Positions 36,086 to 45,050 of a stretch of DNA of 64,000 bases are shown piece by piece. The position numbers were made by a program, and so were the translations under genes. The DNA is taken from contig JAVJUA010000068.1 in assembly GCA_040219935.1 (NCBI GenBank), positions 1 through 64,000 on the forward strand, written 5' to 3'. The stretch is from UBA7803 sp040219935. Lineage in GTDB: Bacteria > Pseudomonadota > Gammaproteobacteria > Pseudomonadales > Azotimanducaceae. Numbering within the stretch: position 1 is the stretch's first letter; each line of letters starts with the position of its first letter. The notes under the pieces are model-generated. The model had not been told where the DNA came from. It worked only from the letters and a program-made list of their open reading frames with translations, and searched no databases.

Positions 36086-38008
36086 ATGGGTGTCTTTGAA
36101 CACTTCCAGGAACGCTACGACGCCGCCCAGCAAGAGGAACTGACCCTCCACGAGTACCTCGATCTCTGCAAGAAGGAACCCAGCACCTACGCCACGGCCG
36201 CCGAGCGCCTGCTGCTGGCGGTAGGCGAGCCGGAGTTCGTCGATACCGCCCACGATCCCCGTCTGTCCCGAATCTTTTCCAACAAGGTCATCAAGCGCTA
36301 CCCGGCCTTCAACGAGTTCTACGGCATGGAGGAGGCGATCGAGCAGATCGTCTCGTTCTTCCGGCATGCCGCTCAGGGCCTCGAAGAGCGCAAGCAGATC
36401 ATCTACCTGCTGGGTCCGGTGGGCGGCGGCAAGAGCTCTCTGGCCGAGAAGCTGAAGTCGCTGATGCAGAAGATGCCCTTCTACGCACTCAAGGACTCAC
36501 CGGTCAACGAGTCGCCGCTGGGCCTTTTCGACCCGCTCGAGGATGCGCACATCCTCGAGGAAGACTACGGCATTCCGCGGCGCTACCTGCGGGGCGTGAT
36601 GTCGCCCTGGGCGGCCAAGCGGCTGAAGGAGTTCGGCGGCGACATCACCCGCTTCAAGGTGGTGAAGATGTATCCGTCGATCCTCGAGCAGGTAGCGGTG
36701 GCCAAGACCGAGCCGGGCGACGAGAACAATCAGGACATCTCGGCGCTGGTGGGCAAGGTCGACATCCGCAAGCTCGAGGCCTACGCGCAGAACGACCCCG
36801 ACGCCTATTCCTACTCCGGGGCGCTGTGCAAGGCCAATCAGGGCCTGATGGAGTTCGTCGAGATGTTCAAGGCACCCATCAAGGTGCTGCATCCGCTGCT
36901 CACGGCCACCCAGGAAGGCAACTACAACGGCACCGAGGCCATCGGCGCCCTGCCGTTCGACGGCATCGTGCTCGCGCACTCCAACGAGTCGGAGTGGCAG
37001 ACGTTCCGGAACAACAAGAACAACGAAGCCTTCATCGACCGTGTCTACATCGTCAAGGTGCCCTACTGCCTGCGGGTGTCCGAAGAGGTGAAGATCTACG
37101 AGAAGCTGATCACCGAGAGCTCGCTGTCGCGCTCGCCGTGCGCGCCCGACACGCTGCGCATGCTGGCGCAGTTCTCCGTGCTGTCGCGCATCAAGGAGCC
37201 CGAGAACTCCAGCGTCTTCTCCAAGATGCGGGTCTACGACGGTGAGAACCTCAAGGACACCGATCCCAAGGCGAAGAGCCTGCAGGAGTATCGCGACGCC
37301 GCCGGCGTGGACGAAGGCATGGACGGGCTGTCGACCCGGTTCGCCTTCAAGATCCTGTCGAAGGTGTTCAACTTCGATGCCAGCGAGGTGGCGGCGAACC
37401 CGGTGCATCTCATGTACGTGCTCGAGCAGCAGATCGAACGCGAGCACTTCTCCGACGAGGCGCGCGAGCGGCTGATCCGCTACATCAAGGAGTTTCTGGC
37501 GCCCAAGTACGTCGAGTTCATCGGCAAGGAGATCCAGACCGCCTATCTCGAGTCGTACTCCGAGTATGGTCAGAACATCTTCGATCGCTACGTGACCTAC
37601 GCCGACTTCTGGATTCAGGATCAGGAGTACCGCGATCCGGAGACCGGCGACATCCTCGATCGGGCCTCGCTGAACGAAGAACTCGAGAAGGTCGAGAAGC
37701 CCGCCGGCATCAGCAATCCGAAAGACTTCCGCCACGAGATCGTCAACTTCGTGCTGCGGGCGCGGGCCAACAACAACGGCAAGAACCCTTCCTGGCAGAG
37801 CTACGAGAAGCTGCGTTCCGTGATCGAGAAGAAGATGTTCTCGAATACGGAAGATCTGCTGCCCGTGATCTCGTTCAACCCGAAGTCCTCGAGCGACGAG
37901 CAGAAGAAGCACGACGACTTCGTGGCGCGGATGGTGGCGCGGGGCTACACCGAGAAGCAGGTGAGGCTGCTGGCGGAGTGGTTCCTCAGGGTGAGGAAGT
38001 CGCAATAG
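36086..38008 (+). CDS. prkA: PrkA family serine protein kinase (YeaG)
   Basis: This cytoplasmic kinase with an AAA-like domain acts in nitrogen-starvation and stationary-phase responses with YeaH. The 640-residue product is full length. It shows Walker A LGPVGGGKSSLAEKL near residue 110, GALPFDGIVLAHSNE and, in the C-terminal kinase-like domain, QNIFDRYVTYADFWIQDQEYRD (given as its landmark region). ATG 36086 follows a perfect AGGAGG. It is first in prkA-yeaH-spoVR. Confidence 0.96.
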   Translation: MGVFEHFQERYDAAQQEELTLHEYLDLCKKEPSTYATAAERLLLAVGEPEFVDTAHDPRLSRIFSNKVIKRYPAFNEFYGMEEAIEQIVSFFRHAAQGLEERKQIIYLLGPVGGGKSSLAEKLKSLMQKMPFYALKDSPVNESPLGLFDPLEDAHILEEDYGIPRRYLRGVMSPWAAKRLKEFGGDITRFKVVKMYPSILEQVAVAKTEPGDENNQDISALVGKVDIRKLEAYAQNDPDAYSYSGALCKANQGLMEFVEMFKAPIKVLHPLLTATQEGNYNGTEAIGALPFDGIVLAHSNESEWQTFRNNKNNEAFIDRVYIVKVPYCLRVSEEVKIYEKLITESSLSRSPCAPDTLRMLAQFSVLSRIKEPENSSVFSKMRVYDGENLKDTDPKAKSLQEYRDAAGVDEGMDGLSTRFAFKILSKVFNFDASEVAANPVHLMYVLEQQIEREHFSDEARERLIRYIKEFLAPKYVEFIGKEIQTAYLESYSEYGQNIFDRYVTYADFWIQDQEYRDPETGDILDRASLNEELEKVEKPAGISNPKDFRHEIVNFVLRARANNNGKNPSWQSYEKLRSVIEKKMFSNTEDLLPVISFNPKSSSDEQKKHDDFVARMVARGYTEKQVRLLAEWFLRVRKSQ

Positions 38009-38050
38009 CCTGGTGTCGAAGATCCCAGCAGGGGCAGTAGGGTAGGCATC

Positions 38051-39316
38051 ATGAGCTACATCATCGATCGACGGTTGAACTCGAAGAACAAGAGCGCCGT
38101 GAATCGGCAGCGGTTCCTCGAGCGATACCGGGGACACATCAAGCGGGCGGTCTCGGATGCCGTGGACAAGCGCAGCATCACCGATATCGATCGCGGCGAA
38201 GAGGTCACCATCCCGGCGCGTGACATCTCCGAGCCGGTGTTCGGGCACGGCAGCGGCGGGCGCCGTGGCGCCGTGCACCCGGGCAACCGGGAGTTCGTCA
38301 CCGGCGACCGCATCAAGCGGCAGGGCGGCGGAGGCGGCGGTGGCGGCGATGGCGAGGCGTCCGACTCCGGCGAGGGGGTCGACGACTTCGTCTTTCAGAT
38401 CAGCCGCGACGAGTTTCTCGACTACCTCTTCGACGATCTGGCGCTGCCGAACCTCACCAAGCGTCACCTGAAGGGAAACGCCAGCTACAAATACGAGCGC
38501 GCCGGATTCTCGACCGATGGGGTGCCGGCCAAGCTGTCGGTGTTCCGCACCCTGCAGGCGGCCAAGGCGCGCCGCATCGCGCTCGGCGGCACGTCGCGCA
38601 GGCGCATTGCCGAGCTCGAGGACGGCATTGCCGAGGCTGCCGGGAAGGGTGACGAGGTCACCGGCATGCGGTTGCGCACCGAGCTGGCCCGGCTCAGGCG
38701 GCGGGAGAAGCGCATTCCCTTCCTCGATTCCACGGACCTGCGCTACAACCTGCACCTGAAGCGCCCGGTGCCCACCAGCCAGGCGGTGATGTTCTGCCTG
38801 ATGGACGTCTCGGGCTCCATGGACCAAGCCACCAAGGACATGGCCAAGCGCTTCTATCTGCTGTTGTACCTGTTCCTGAAGCGCCATTACGAGCGCACCG
38901 AGGTGGTGTTCATCCGCCATCACACCACCGCCCGCGAGGTGGACGAGCACGACTTTTTCTACTCCCGGGAGACCGGCGGCACCGTGGTGTCGAGCGCGCT
39001 CAAGCTGATGAAGCAGATCATCGACGACCGTTACTCGCCCGATCAGTGGAACGTCTACGCGGCTCAGGCATCGGATGGCGACAACTGGAACGACGACTCG
39101 CCGCTGTGCAGCAAGCTGCTCAGCGAGTCGTTGCTGCCGCTGGTGCAGTACTTTTCGTACATCGAGATCACTCAGCGCAGCCACCAGGCGCTCTGGCGTG
39201 AGTACGAGAAGCTGGCCACCGCCCACCCGGACGCCTTCGCCATGCGCCACATCGCGCAGCAGTCGGACATCTTCCCTGTGTTCCACGACCTCTTTCAGAA
39301 GCGGAACGCCGCATGA
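38051..39316 (+). CDS. yeaH: DUF444 / von Willebrand A family protein YeaH
   Basis: The 421-residue protein belongs to UPF0229/DUF444 and works with the PrkA kinase by genetic evidence in E. coli. The N-terminal half is basic, then Gly-rich (QGGGGGGGGDGEASD). The C-terminal half is a vWA-like fold with a MIDAS-type motif DVSGSMDQA at about residue 252 and FIRHHTTAREVDE. Its stop overlaps the spoVR start (ATGA), showing translational coupling. Confidence 0.95.
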   Translation: MSYIIDRRLNSKNKSAVNRQRFLERYRGHIKRAVSDAVDKRSITDIDRGEEVTIPARDISEPVFGHGSGGRRGAVHPGNREFVTGDRIKRQGGGGGGGGDGEASDSGEGVDDFVFQISRDEFLDYLFDDLALPNLTKRHLKGNASYKYERAGFSTDGVPAKLSVFRTLQAAKARRIALGGTSRRRIAELEDGIAEAAGKGDEVTGMRLRTELARLRRREKRIPFLDSTDLRYNLHLKRPVPTSQAVMFCLMDVSGSMDQATKDMAKRFYLLLYLFLKRHYERTEVVFIRHHTTAREVDEHDFFYSRETGGTVVSSALKLMKQIIDDRYSPDQWNVYAAQASDGDNWNDDSPLCSKLLSESLLPLVQYFSYIEITQRSHQALWREYEKLATAHPDAFAMRHIAQQSDIFPVFHDLFQKRNAA

Positions 39317-40821
39317 GCCGGCGCGAGCCCATCGCCACCGGCAGCGACTGGACGTTCGAGCTCATCCGGCGTCTCGATGACGAGATCGGCGTGCTGGCCG
39401 GGGAGTACGGGCTCGATACCTACCCGAACCAGATCGAGGTGATCCGCTCCGATCAGATGATGGATGCCTACGCCTCCGTGGGCATGCCCATCAGCTACCA
39501 CCACTGGTCCTACGGCAAGCAGTTCGTCGCGGTCGAGGCGCAGTATCAGCAGGGGCTCATGGGGCTCGCCTACGAGATCGTCATCAACTCCAACCCCTGC
39601 ATCGCCTACCTGATGGAGGAGAACACGCTGACCATGCAGGCGCTCGTCATCGCGCACGCCTGCTATGGCCACAACTCGTTCTTCAAGGGCAACTACCTGT
39701 TCCGCACCTGGACCGATGCCGGCTCGATCATCGATTACCTGCTGTTCGCCCGTAACTACATACGCGAGTGCGAGGAGCGCCACGGCGTTCGGGAGGTGGA
39801 GGCGACGCTCGATGCCTGTCATGCGCTGATGAACTACGGGGTGGATCGCTACAAGCGGCCGCATCCGATCTCGGCCGAGGAGGAGCGACGCCGCCAGCGC
39901 GAGCGCTCCGAGTGGGTGCAGCGCAACCTCAACGACCTCTGGCGCACGCTCCCGGAACCCGCCCATCGGCGCGCCGCGCCGGACGAGCGGGCCTTTCCGG
40001 CCGAGCCGCAGGAGAACCTGCTGTACTTCATCGAGAAGAACGCGCCGCTGCTGGAAACCTGGCAGCGCGAGATCATTCGCATCGTGCGCAAGCTGGCGCA
40101 GTACTTCTATCCGCAGCGTCAGACTCAGGTGATGAACGAGGGCTGGGCCACCTTCTGGCACTACACGCTGATGAACCGGCTGTATGACGAGGGCCTGATC
40201 ACCGAGGGGCAGGTGCTCGAGTTTCTGTCGAGCCATACGGCCGTGATCTATCAGCCGCCGTTCGACCACCCCGGCTACCGGGGCATCAATCCCTACGCCC
40301 TGGGATTCGCGATCTTCAGCGACCTCAAGCGCATGTGCGAGGCCCCCACCGACGAGGACCGGGAGTGGTTCCCGGACCTGGCCGGTGGCGACTGGCTGGC
40401 CGTGGTGCACGACGCGATGCGCAACTACAAGGACGAAAGCTTCATCCTGCAGTTCCTGTCGCCCAAGGTGATGCGGGACATGCGCCTGTTCGGCATCGTC
40501 GACGACGACGCCGAGGACGCCATCGAGGTGACCGCCATTCACGACCACCAGGGCTACCGCCGGGTGCGTGAGGCGCTGGCCAGCCACTACAACCTGGGCG
40601 ACCGGGAACCCAACATTCAGATCACGCGGGTCGATCTGCGCGGCGACCGCAGCCTGACGCTGCGCCATGCGCAGCACCAGCGCCGGACCCTGAACGACAA
40701 CACCACCGAGGTGCTCAAGCACCTGCACCGGCTCTGGGGCTTTCCCGTTCGCCTCGAATCCGTGCGCGACGACGAGGTGGTTGCCCGGGCCGCCTGCCCA
40801 CCGGAGACCGTTCCCGCCTGA
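39313..40821 (+). CDS. SpoVR family protein (YcgB)
   Basis: The 502-residue product is a complete SpoVR/YcgB protein: WTFELIRRLDDEIGVLA, YHHWSYGKQFV, YEIVINSNPCIAYLMEENT, HACYGHNSFFKGN, MNEGWATFWHYTLMN and NPYALGFAIFSDLKRMCE. The conserved HxxxxH-like and Glu/His clusters suggest a metal site, but the activity is not established. It is repeatedly found with prkA and yeaH as a stress module, here directly overlapping yeaH. Confidence 0.94.
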   Translation: MSRREPIATGSDWTFELIRRLDDEIGVLAGEYGLDTYPNQIEVIRSDQMMDAYASVGMPISYHHWSYGKQFVAVEAQYQQGLMGLAYEIVINSNPCIAYLMEENTLTMQALVIAHACYGHNSFFKGNYLFRTWTDAGSIIDYLLFARNYIRECEERHGVREVEATLDACHALMNYGVDRYKRPHPISAEEERRRQRERSEWVQRNLNDLWRTLPEPAHRRAAPDERAFPAEPQENLLYFIEKNAPLLETWQREIIRIVRKLAQYFYPQRQTQVMNEGWATFWHYTLMNRLYDEGLITEGQVLEFLSSHTAVIYQPPFDHPGYRGINPYALGFAIFSDLKRMCEAPTDEDREWFPDLAGGDWLAVVHDAMRNYKDESFILQFLSPKVMRDMRLFGIVDDDAEDAIEVTAIHDHQGYRRVREALASHYNLGDREPNIQITRVDLRGDRSLTLRHAQHQRRTLNDNTTEVLKHLHRLWGFPVRLESVRDDEVVARAACPPETVPA

Positions 40822-40853
40822 CCGGGTGCCCGCCGGAGTGCTATGTTCCGCCC

Positions 40854-41912
40854 ATGAAAACCTATCTGGTAGGCGGCGCCGTCCGCGACGAGCTGCTCGG
40901 CCGTCCGGTGCGCGAGCGTGACTGGGTGGTGGTCGGCAGCACGCCCGAGGCCATGCTGGACCTCGGCTACCGTCAGGTGGGCCGCGACTTTCCGGTGTTT
41001 CTGCACCCGCAGAACGGCGAGGAGTACGCCCTGGCCCGCACCGAGCGCAAGACCGGCCCCGGCCATCGGGGCTTTGTCTGCCACGCGGGCCCCGAGGTCA
41101 CCCTGGAAGAGGATCTGGCGCGCCGCGACCTGACGGTGAACGCCATGGCCCGCACGGAGGACGGCACCCTGGTGGACCCGTTCGATGGGCAGGCCGACCT
41201 GCAGGCCCGTCTGCTGCGTCACGTCTCCGATGCCTTCTCCGAGGATCCCCTGCGCGTGTTCCGGGTTGCCCGATTCGCGGCCCAGCTGCCCGGCTTCCGG
41301 GTCGCGCCGGAAACGGCGGCGCTGATGGCGCGCATGGCCCGGGACGGCATGCTGGCCGAGCTGTCCGCCGAGCGGGTCTGGCAGGAGCTGGAGAAGGCGC
41401 TCGGCAGCGGCGCACCGGAGCGCTTCTTCGAGGTTCTCGAGCAGGCGGGCGCCATGACCCCGTGGCTGGTGGAGCTGGCAGGCCTGGACCGGTCGAAGCT
41501 GCCCGAGCCCGGGCCGGCCGAGGCTCGCTTTGCGGCGCTGGCCTGGCATCTCGATCGGGAGCAGGTACGCAACCTGTGCGGCCGGCTCAAAGCGCCCGGG
41601 CGCTTTCAGCGGCTCGCCGAGCAGGTGGCCGCCCACGGCCGCACGCTGGCCGGGTGGCGGCACGCGCAACCGCCAACCGTGGTCGAGGCCTTGAATGATG
41701 TGGGTGCCCTGGCGCGCCATCGCGATCCGGAGCCGGCGATTGCTGCCGCCGAGCGCTGTGCTCGCGTCCGGCTGGATGATCTCAGAGGCCTGATCGGCCG
41801 GCTGCAGGCGGTGACCGCGGCCGACTTCCGCGGCTTAAGCGGCCCCGAACTCGGCGATGCCATCCGCGATGCGCGTGCCGGGCTGGTGGTGGCGGCACAG
41901 CAAGCGGCCTGA
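40854..41912 (+). CDS. cca: CCA tRNA nucleotidyltransferase
   Basis: Cca adds or repairs the 3' CCA of tRNAs. The 352-residue class II enzyme begins MKTYLVGGAVRDELLGRPV and shows ERDWVVVG (catalytic Asp), RRDLTVNAMA, DPLRVFRVARFAAQ and ERVWQELEKAL. It ends without the C-terminal HD phosphohydrolase domain of E. coli Cca. ATG 40854 is preceded at 6 nt by a TATGTT box with no Shine-Dalgarno, suggesting leaderless translation. It converges with the amidase gene. Confidence 0.95.
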   Translation: MKTYLVGGAVRDELLGRPVRERDWVVVGSTPEAMLDLGYRQVGRDFPVFLHPQNGEEYALARTERKTGPGHRGFVCHAGPEVTLEEDLARRDLTVNAMARTEDGTLVDPFDGQADLQARLLRHVSDAFSEDPLRVFRVARFAAQLPGFRVAPETAALMARMARDGMLAELSAERVWQELEKALGSGAPERFFEVLEQAGAMTPWLVELAGLDRSKLPEPGPAEARFAALAWHLDREQVRNLCGRLKAPGRFQRLAEQVAAHGRTLAGWRHAQPPTVVEALNDVGALARHRDPEPAIAAAERCARVRLDDLRGLIGRLQAVTAADFRGLSGPELGDAIRDARAGLVVAAQQAA

Positions 41913-41920
41913 TCGTTCGC

Positions 41921-43510
41921 TCAGGGTGCCCCGGCGGCTTCCAGCGTCGGCAGCAGCGCCGGCTCCCGCAGTGCGCCGGTGGCCTGCTCGAAGGCGTAGG
42001 CGATCCGGACCAGGGCGCCCTCGCTGAATGCGGGGCCGACGAAGGCGACGTTGATCGGCAGGGCGCTGACGGCACCCGCCGGCACGGTGACGCTCGGCAG
42101 GCCGGACATCGCCGCCAGTGACGAACTGCCCACCAGAAACCGGTCTCCTGCGAGCCAGTCGGTCTTCCAGGCGTAGCCGTTGGCCGGGCTGATCAGGGCA
42201 TCGAGCCGATGCTCCGCCAAAGCCGCCTCCAGATCCGCGCGCACCTTGGCCGGCCCGGCCGTCAGGGCGGATTGGTATTCCTCCTCATTCAGCCCGCCCT
42301 TGGCCTGCGCTTCCAGGAAGATCTCCTGGCCGAAGTGGGGCATGACCCGAGCAGCATGCGCCTCGTTCCAGGCGATGAGTTCGGCGAGGCTGTCGCGGTC
42401 CGGTGGCACCGGGCGCGCGGCCAGGTAGGCGTTCAGCCCCGCCTTGAACTCGTAGAGCATCACCTGGTACTCGGCATCGTAGCTCTCCGTCGAGATCTCC
42501 ACGCCGACCGGGTCCACCAGGGTCGCCCCCAGCGCCCTGAGCGCGATCAGCGCCTGCTCGAACACCGCGTCCACCCGGGGGTGATCGCCGGCGCCGTAGT
42601 AGCCGCGGTTGACGCCGATGCGAACCCCATCCAGGCGCCTGGCCGCCGGGTCCGGCAGCAGCGGCGCGGCATCGGCCGGGTCGCGGGCGGTGGCCGGGTC
42701 GGCGGGGTCGGGCCCGTCCATGGCCGCCAGCAGCAGTGCCGCATCGGTGACCGTGCGGGCCATGGGGCCGGCGGTGTCCTGGGAGTGGGAGATGGGAATG
42801 ATGCCGTGGCGGCTGATCCGGCCCACCGTCGGCTTGATGCCGACGATGCCGTTGACGCCGGCCGGGCAGACGATGGAGCCGTCGGTTTCGGTGCCGACCG
42901 CCAGCGGCGTCAGGCGTGCGGCCACCGCCACCGCCGAGCCGCTGGACGACCCGCAGGGGTTGCGGTCCAGCACGTGCGGATTGCGGGTCTGACCACCGGC
43001 GCTGCTCCAGCCGCTGCTCGAGCGGGTGGAGCGGAAGTTGGCCCATTCGCTGAGGTTGGCCTTGCCCATGATGACGGCGCCAGCCTCGCGCAGGCGGGCC
43101 ACCAGGTGAGCGTCCACCGGCGCCCGAAACTCGGCCAGCGCCAGGCTGCCGGCGCTGGTTGCCATCCGGTCGCCGGTGTCGATGCTGGCCTTGAGGATGA
43201 CGGGCACGCCGTGCAGGGGGCCCTTGGGTCCACGCGCCGCGAGGTGCTTGTCGAGATCGCGGGCAATGGCGACGGCGTCGGGGTTGAGCTCGATGACGGC
43301 ATTGAGGCGGGGTCCGGCGTCGTCCAGGGCGGCGATGCGGGCCAGGTGGGCGCGCGTGACCTCGACCGCCGAGATCTCACCGGCGGCGAGGCGCGTTGCC
43401 AGGGTCGATGCGTCCAGCCGGGTGGGGTCGTCGGTCGCTGCGGTTGCCAGCGCGGCCAGCAGCCACGCCGCCAGCACCGTGCCCACGCGCCCACGCCATC
43501 CATGCGTCAT
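41921..43510 (-). CDS. Secreted amidase-signature family protein
   Basis: The 529-residue protein has a clear signal peptide (VGTVLAAWLLAALATAATDD) followed by an amidase-signature domain. The catalytic Lys is in VPVILKASIDTGD, the cis-Ser/Ser in NPCGSSSGSAVAVAA, and the later part is TETDGSIVCPAGVNGIVGIK. The substrate is unknown; periplasmic members include peptide amidases. It is last in tsaD-folB-amidase on the minus strand, 13 bases after folB, an unusual partner for these housekeeping genes. Confidence 0.9.
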   Translation of the reverse strand: MTHGWRGRVGTVLAAWLLAALATAATDDPTRLDASTLATRLAAGEISAVEVTRAHLARIAALDDAGPRLNAVIELNPDAVAIARDLDKHLAARGPKGPLHGVPVILKASIDTGDRMATSAGSLALAEFRAPVDAHLVARLREAGAVIMGKANLSEWANFRSTRSSSGWSSAGGQTRNPHVLDRNPCGSSSGSAVAVAARLTPLAVGTETDGSIVCPAGVNGIVGIKPTVGRISRHGIIPISHSQDTAGPMARTVTDAALLLAAMDGPDPADPATARDPADAAPLLPDPAARRLDGVRIGVNRGYYGAGDHPRVDAVFEQALIALRALGATLVDPVGVEISTESYDAEYQVMLYEFKAGLNAYLAARPVPPDRDSLAELIAWNEAHAARVMPHFGQEIFLEAQAKGGLNEEEYQSALTAGPAKVRADLEAALAEHRLDALISPANGYAWKTDWLAGDRFLVGSSSLAAMSGLPSVTVPAGAVSALPINVAFVGPAFSEGALVRIAYAFEQATGALREPALLPTLEAAGAP

Positions 43511-43523
43511 GCCGCCTCCGCCC

Positions 43524-43883
43524 TTAACCCGCAGTCTTGCGCCGCTCGATGCTGACGCCGACGCTGGCCGCGTCGGTCAGCGCCTCGGGTTTCTCCACCT
43601 CCACCCGAACCCGCTGGATGGGAAACTCGTGCAGCAGCAGTTGGGCGATGTGCTCCGCCAGGGTTTCGGCTAGGTGGAACCGGCCCTCCCGGGTGAGGGC
43701 GGTCACCCGCGCGGCCGCCGCGGCGTAGTCCAGGGCGTCGGCGATGTCGTCGGACCTGGCAGCAGATCGGGTGTCGGTGGCCATGGCGAAGCTGATGCGC
43801 ACCGGCTGCGGGGTGTCTCGCTCGCTGGGATGAATGCCGAGAATGGCGTCGACGGTCAGCGAGCGTACGAACACGGTGTCCAC
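43524..43883 (-). CDS. folB: Dihydroneopterin aldolase
   Basis: FolB cleaves dihydroneopterin in folate synthesis. The 119-residue product has VFVRSLTVDAILGIHPSERDTPQPVR (family N-terminus), the substrate Glu in FHLAETLAEHIAQ and the catalytic Lys in VRVEVEKPEAL. It starts with GTG one base after the tsaD stop, so it is co-translated from the tsaD message. The tsaD-folB pairing is common in Gammaproteobacteria. Confidence 0.95.
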   Translation of the reverse strand: MDTVFVRSLTVDAILGIHPSERDTPQPVRISFAMATDTRSAARSDDIADALDYAAAAARVTALTREGRFHLAETLAEHIAQLLLHEFPIQRVRVEVEKPEALTDAASVGVSIERRKTAG

Positions 43884-43884
43884 C

Positions 43885-44898
43885 TCAGGCCCCCGGTATG
43901 GTCAGGTCGGTGAGGGGCCAGCGGGCCCGCGTGTCGATGGCGAGCCCGGCGGACTCGCCGGCGGCCAGACGCCGGTAGCCGGCGTAGGCGATCATGGCGC
44001 CGTTGTCGGTGCACAGGCGCGGCGCCGCGTAGTAGACCTCGGCGTCGACCCGGGCGGCCAGCCGCTCCCGCAATCGCACGTTGGCGCTGACCCCGCCGGC
44101 CATCACCAGGTGCGGCACGCCGGTCTGGGCCACAGCGCGCCGGCATTTGATCACCAGGGTGTCGACCACGGCCTCCTCGAAGGCCCGGGCGATGTCGGCG
44201 CGGGTGGCGTCGTCCAGCGGCCGATGGGCATTGACCGTGTTCAGGGTGAACGTCTTCAAGCCGCTGAAGCTGAAGTCGAGCCCTGGCCGGTCGGTCATGG
44301 GGCGCGGAAAGACGAAGCGCTTGGCATCGCCCTGCTCGGCGCAGCGGGCCACCGCCGGTCCGCCGGGGTAGCCCAGGCCCAGCATCTTGGCGGTCTTGTC
44401 GAAGGCCTCGCCGGCGGCGTCGTCCACCGACTCGCCCAGCAGCTCGTAGTCGCCGAGGCCGCGTACCAGCACGAGCTGGGTGTGGCCGCCGGACACCAGC
44501 AGCGCCAGGAACGGCAGCGGCGGCTCGCGGTCGTCCAGCAGCGGGGCCAGCAGGTGGGCCTCCATGTGGTGCACGGCGACGGCGGGAATGTTCAGGCTCC
44601 ACGCCAGCGAGCGGCCAAACGTGGCGCCCACCAGCAGCGCACCCAGCAGGCCCGGCCCGGCGGTGTAGGCCACCGCGTCCAGATCGGCCAGCGCGCGGTC
44701 CCCCCGCCCCAGCACCTCCCGGATCAGCGGGATGAGCTTGCGCACGTGGTCGCGGGAGGCGAGCTCGGGCACGACGCCGCCGTAGCGGGCGTGCAGCGCC
44801 ACCTGGCTGTAGAGCGCGTCGGCCAGCAGGCCGCGCTCGGCGTCGTACAGCGCGACGCCGGTTTCATCGCAGGAGGTTTCGATGCCGAGTACCAGCAT
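43885..44898 (-). CDS. tsaD: tRNA threonylcarbamoyladenosine transferase TsaD
   Basis: TsaD transfers the threonylcarbamoyl group to A37 of ANN-decoding tRNAs, with TsaB and TsaE. The 337-residue ASKHA-fold product shows LGIETSCDETGVAL, the metal ligands His111 and His115 in HHMEAHLLAP, LVSGGHTQLVLV, GLGYPGGP and VMAGGVSANVRLRE. ATG 44898 has TAACAT ending 6 nt upstream and no Shine-Dalgarno. It is divergent from rpsU, the classic arrangement. Confidence 0.97.
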   Translation of the reverse strand: MLVLGIETSCDETGVALYDAERGLLADALYSQVALHARYGGVVPELASRDHVRKLIPLIREVLGRGDRALADLDAVAYTAGPGLLGALLVGATFGRSLAWSLNIPAVAVHHMEAHLLAPLLDDREPPLPFLALLVSGGHTQLVLVRGLGDYELLGESVDDAAGEAFDKTAKMLGLGYPGGPAVARCAEQGDAKRFVFPRPMTDRPGLDFSFSGLKTFTLNTVNAHRPLDDATRADIARAFEEAVVDTLVIKCRRAVAQTGVPHLVMAGGVSANVRLRERLAARVDAEVYYAAPRLCTDNGAMIAYAGYRRLAAGESAGLAIDTRARWPLTDLTIPGA

Positions 44899-44904
44899 GG
44901 CGCC

Positions 44905-44954
44905 ATGTTAACCTGCGCGGGGCTTTTGCAAAGCCACCGGATTGCCAGTAGAAT
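44905..44954. promoter_or_regulatory. Divergent tsaD/rpsU promoters sharing one -35 box
   Basis: On the plus strand TTGCAA (44926-44931), 17 bases, then TAGAAT (44949-44954) forms a strong sigma-70 promoter for rpsU, with a leader of about 90 nt. TTGCAA is its own reverse complement, and on the minus strand it lies 15 bases from TAACAT (44910-44905) just before tsaD. One hexamer may therefore serve both directions, with the plus-strand promoter the stronger match. Confidence 0.6.
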
Positions 44955-45050
44955 TCGCCGCCTTTGGCGGCCCCGGGCGGGGCCGGCGGGTCGTCTTGCC
45001 CGGATCTTCCAGGTGCAGATGGCCCAGACACCAGTCATTTTGGGTAGAAG

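Noticed and set aside
36497..39286. 929-codon antisense open frame opposite prkA and yeaH
   Set aside because: Strikingly long, but composition (His, Leu, Val, Gly) follows from the codon bias of the sense genes; no start signal or domain.
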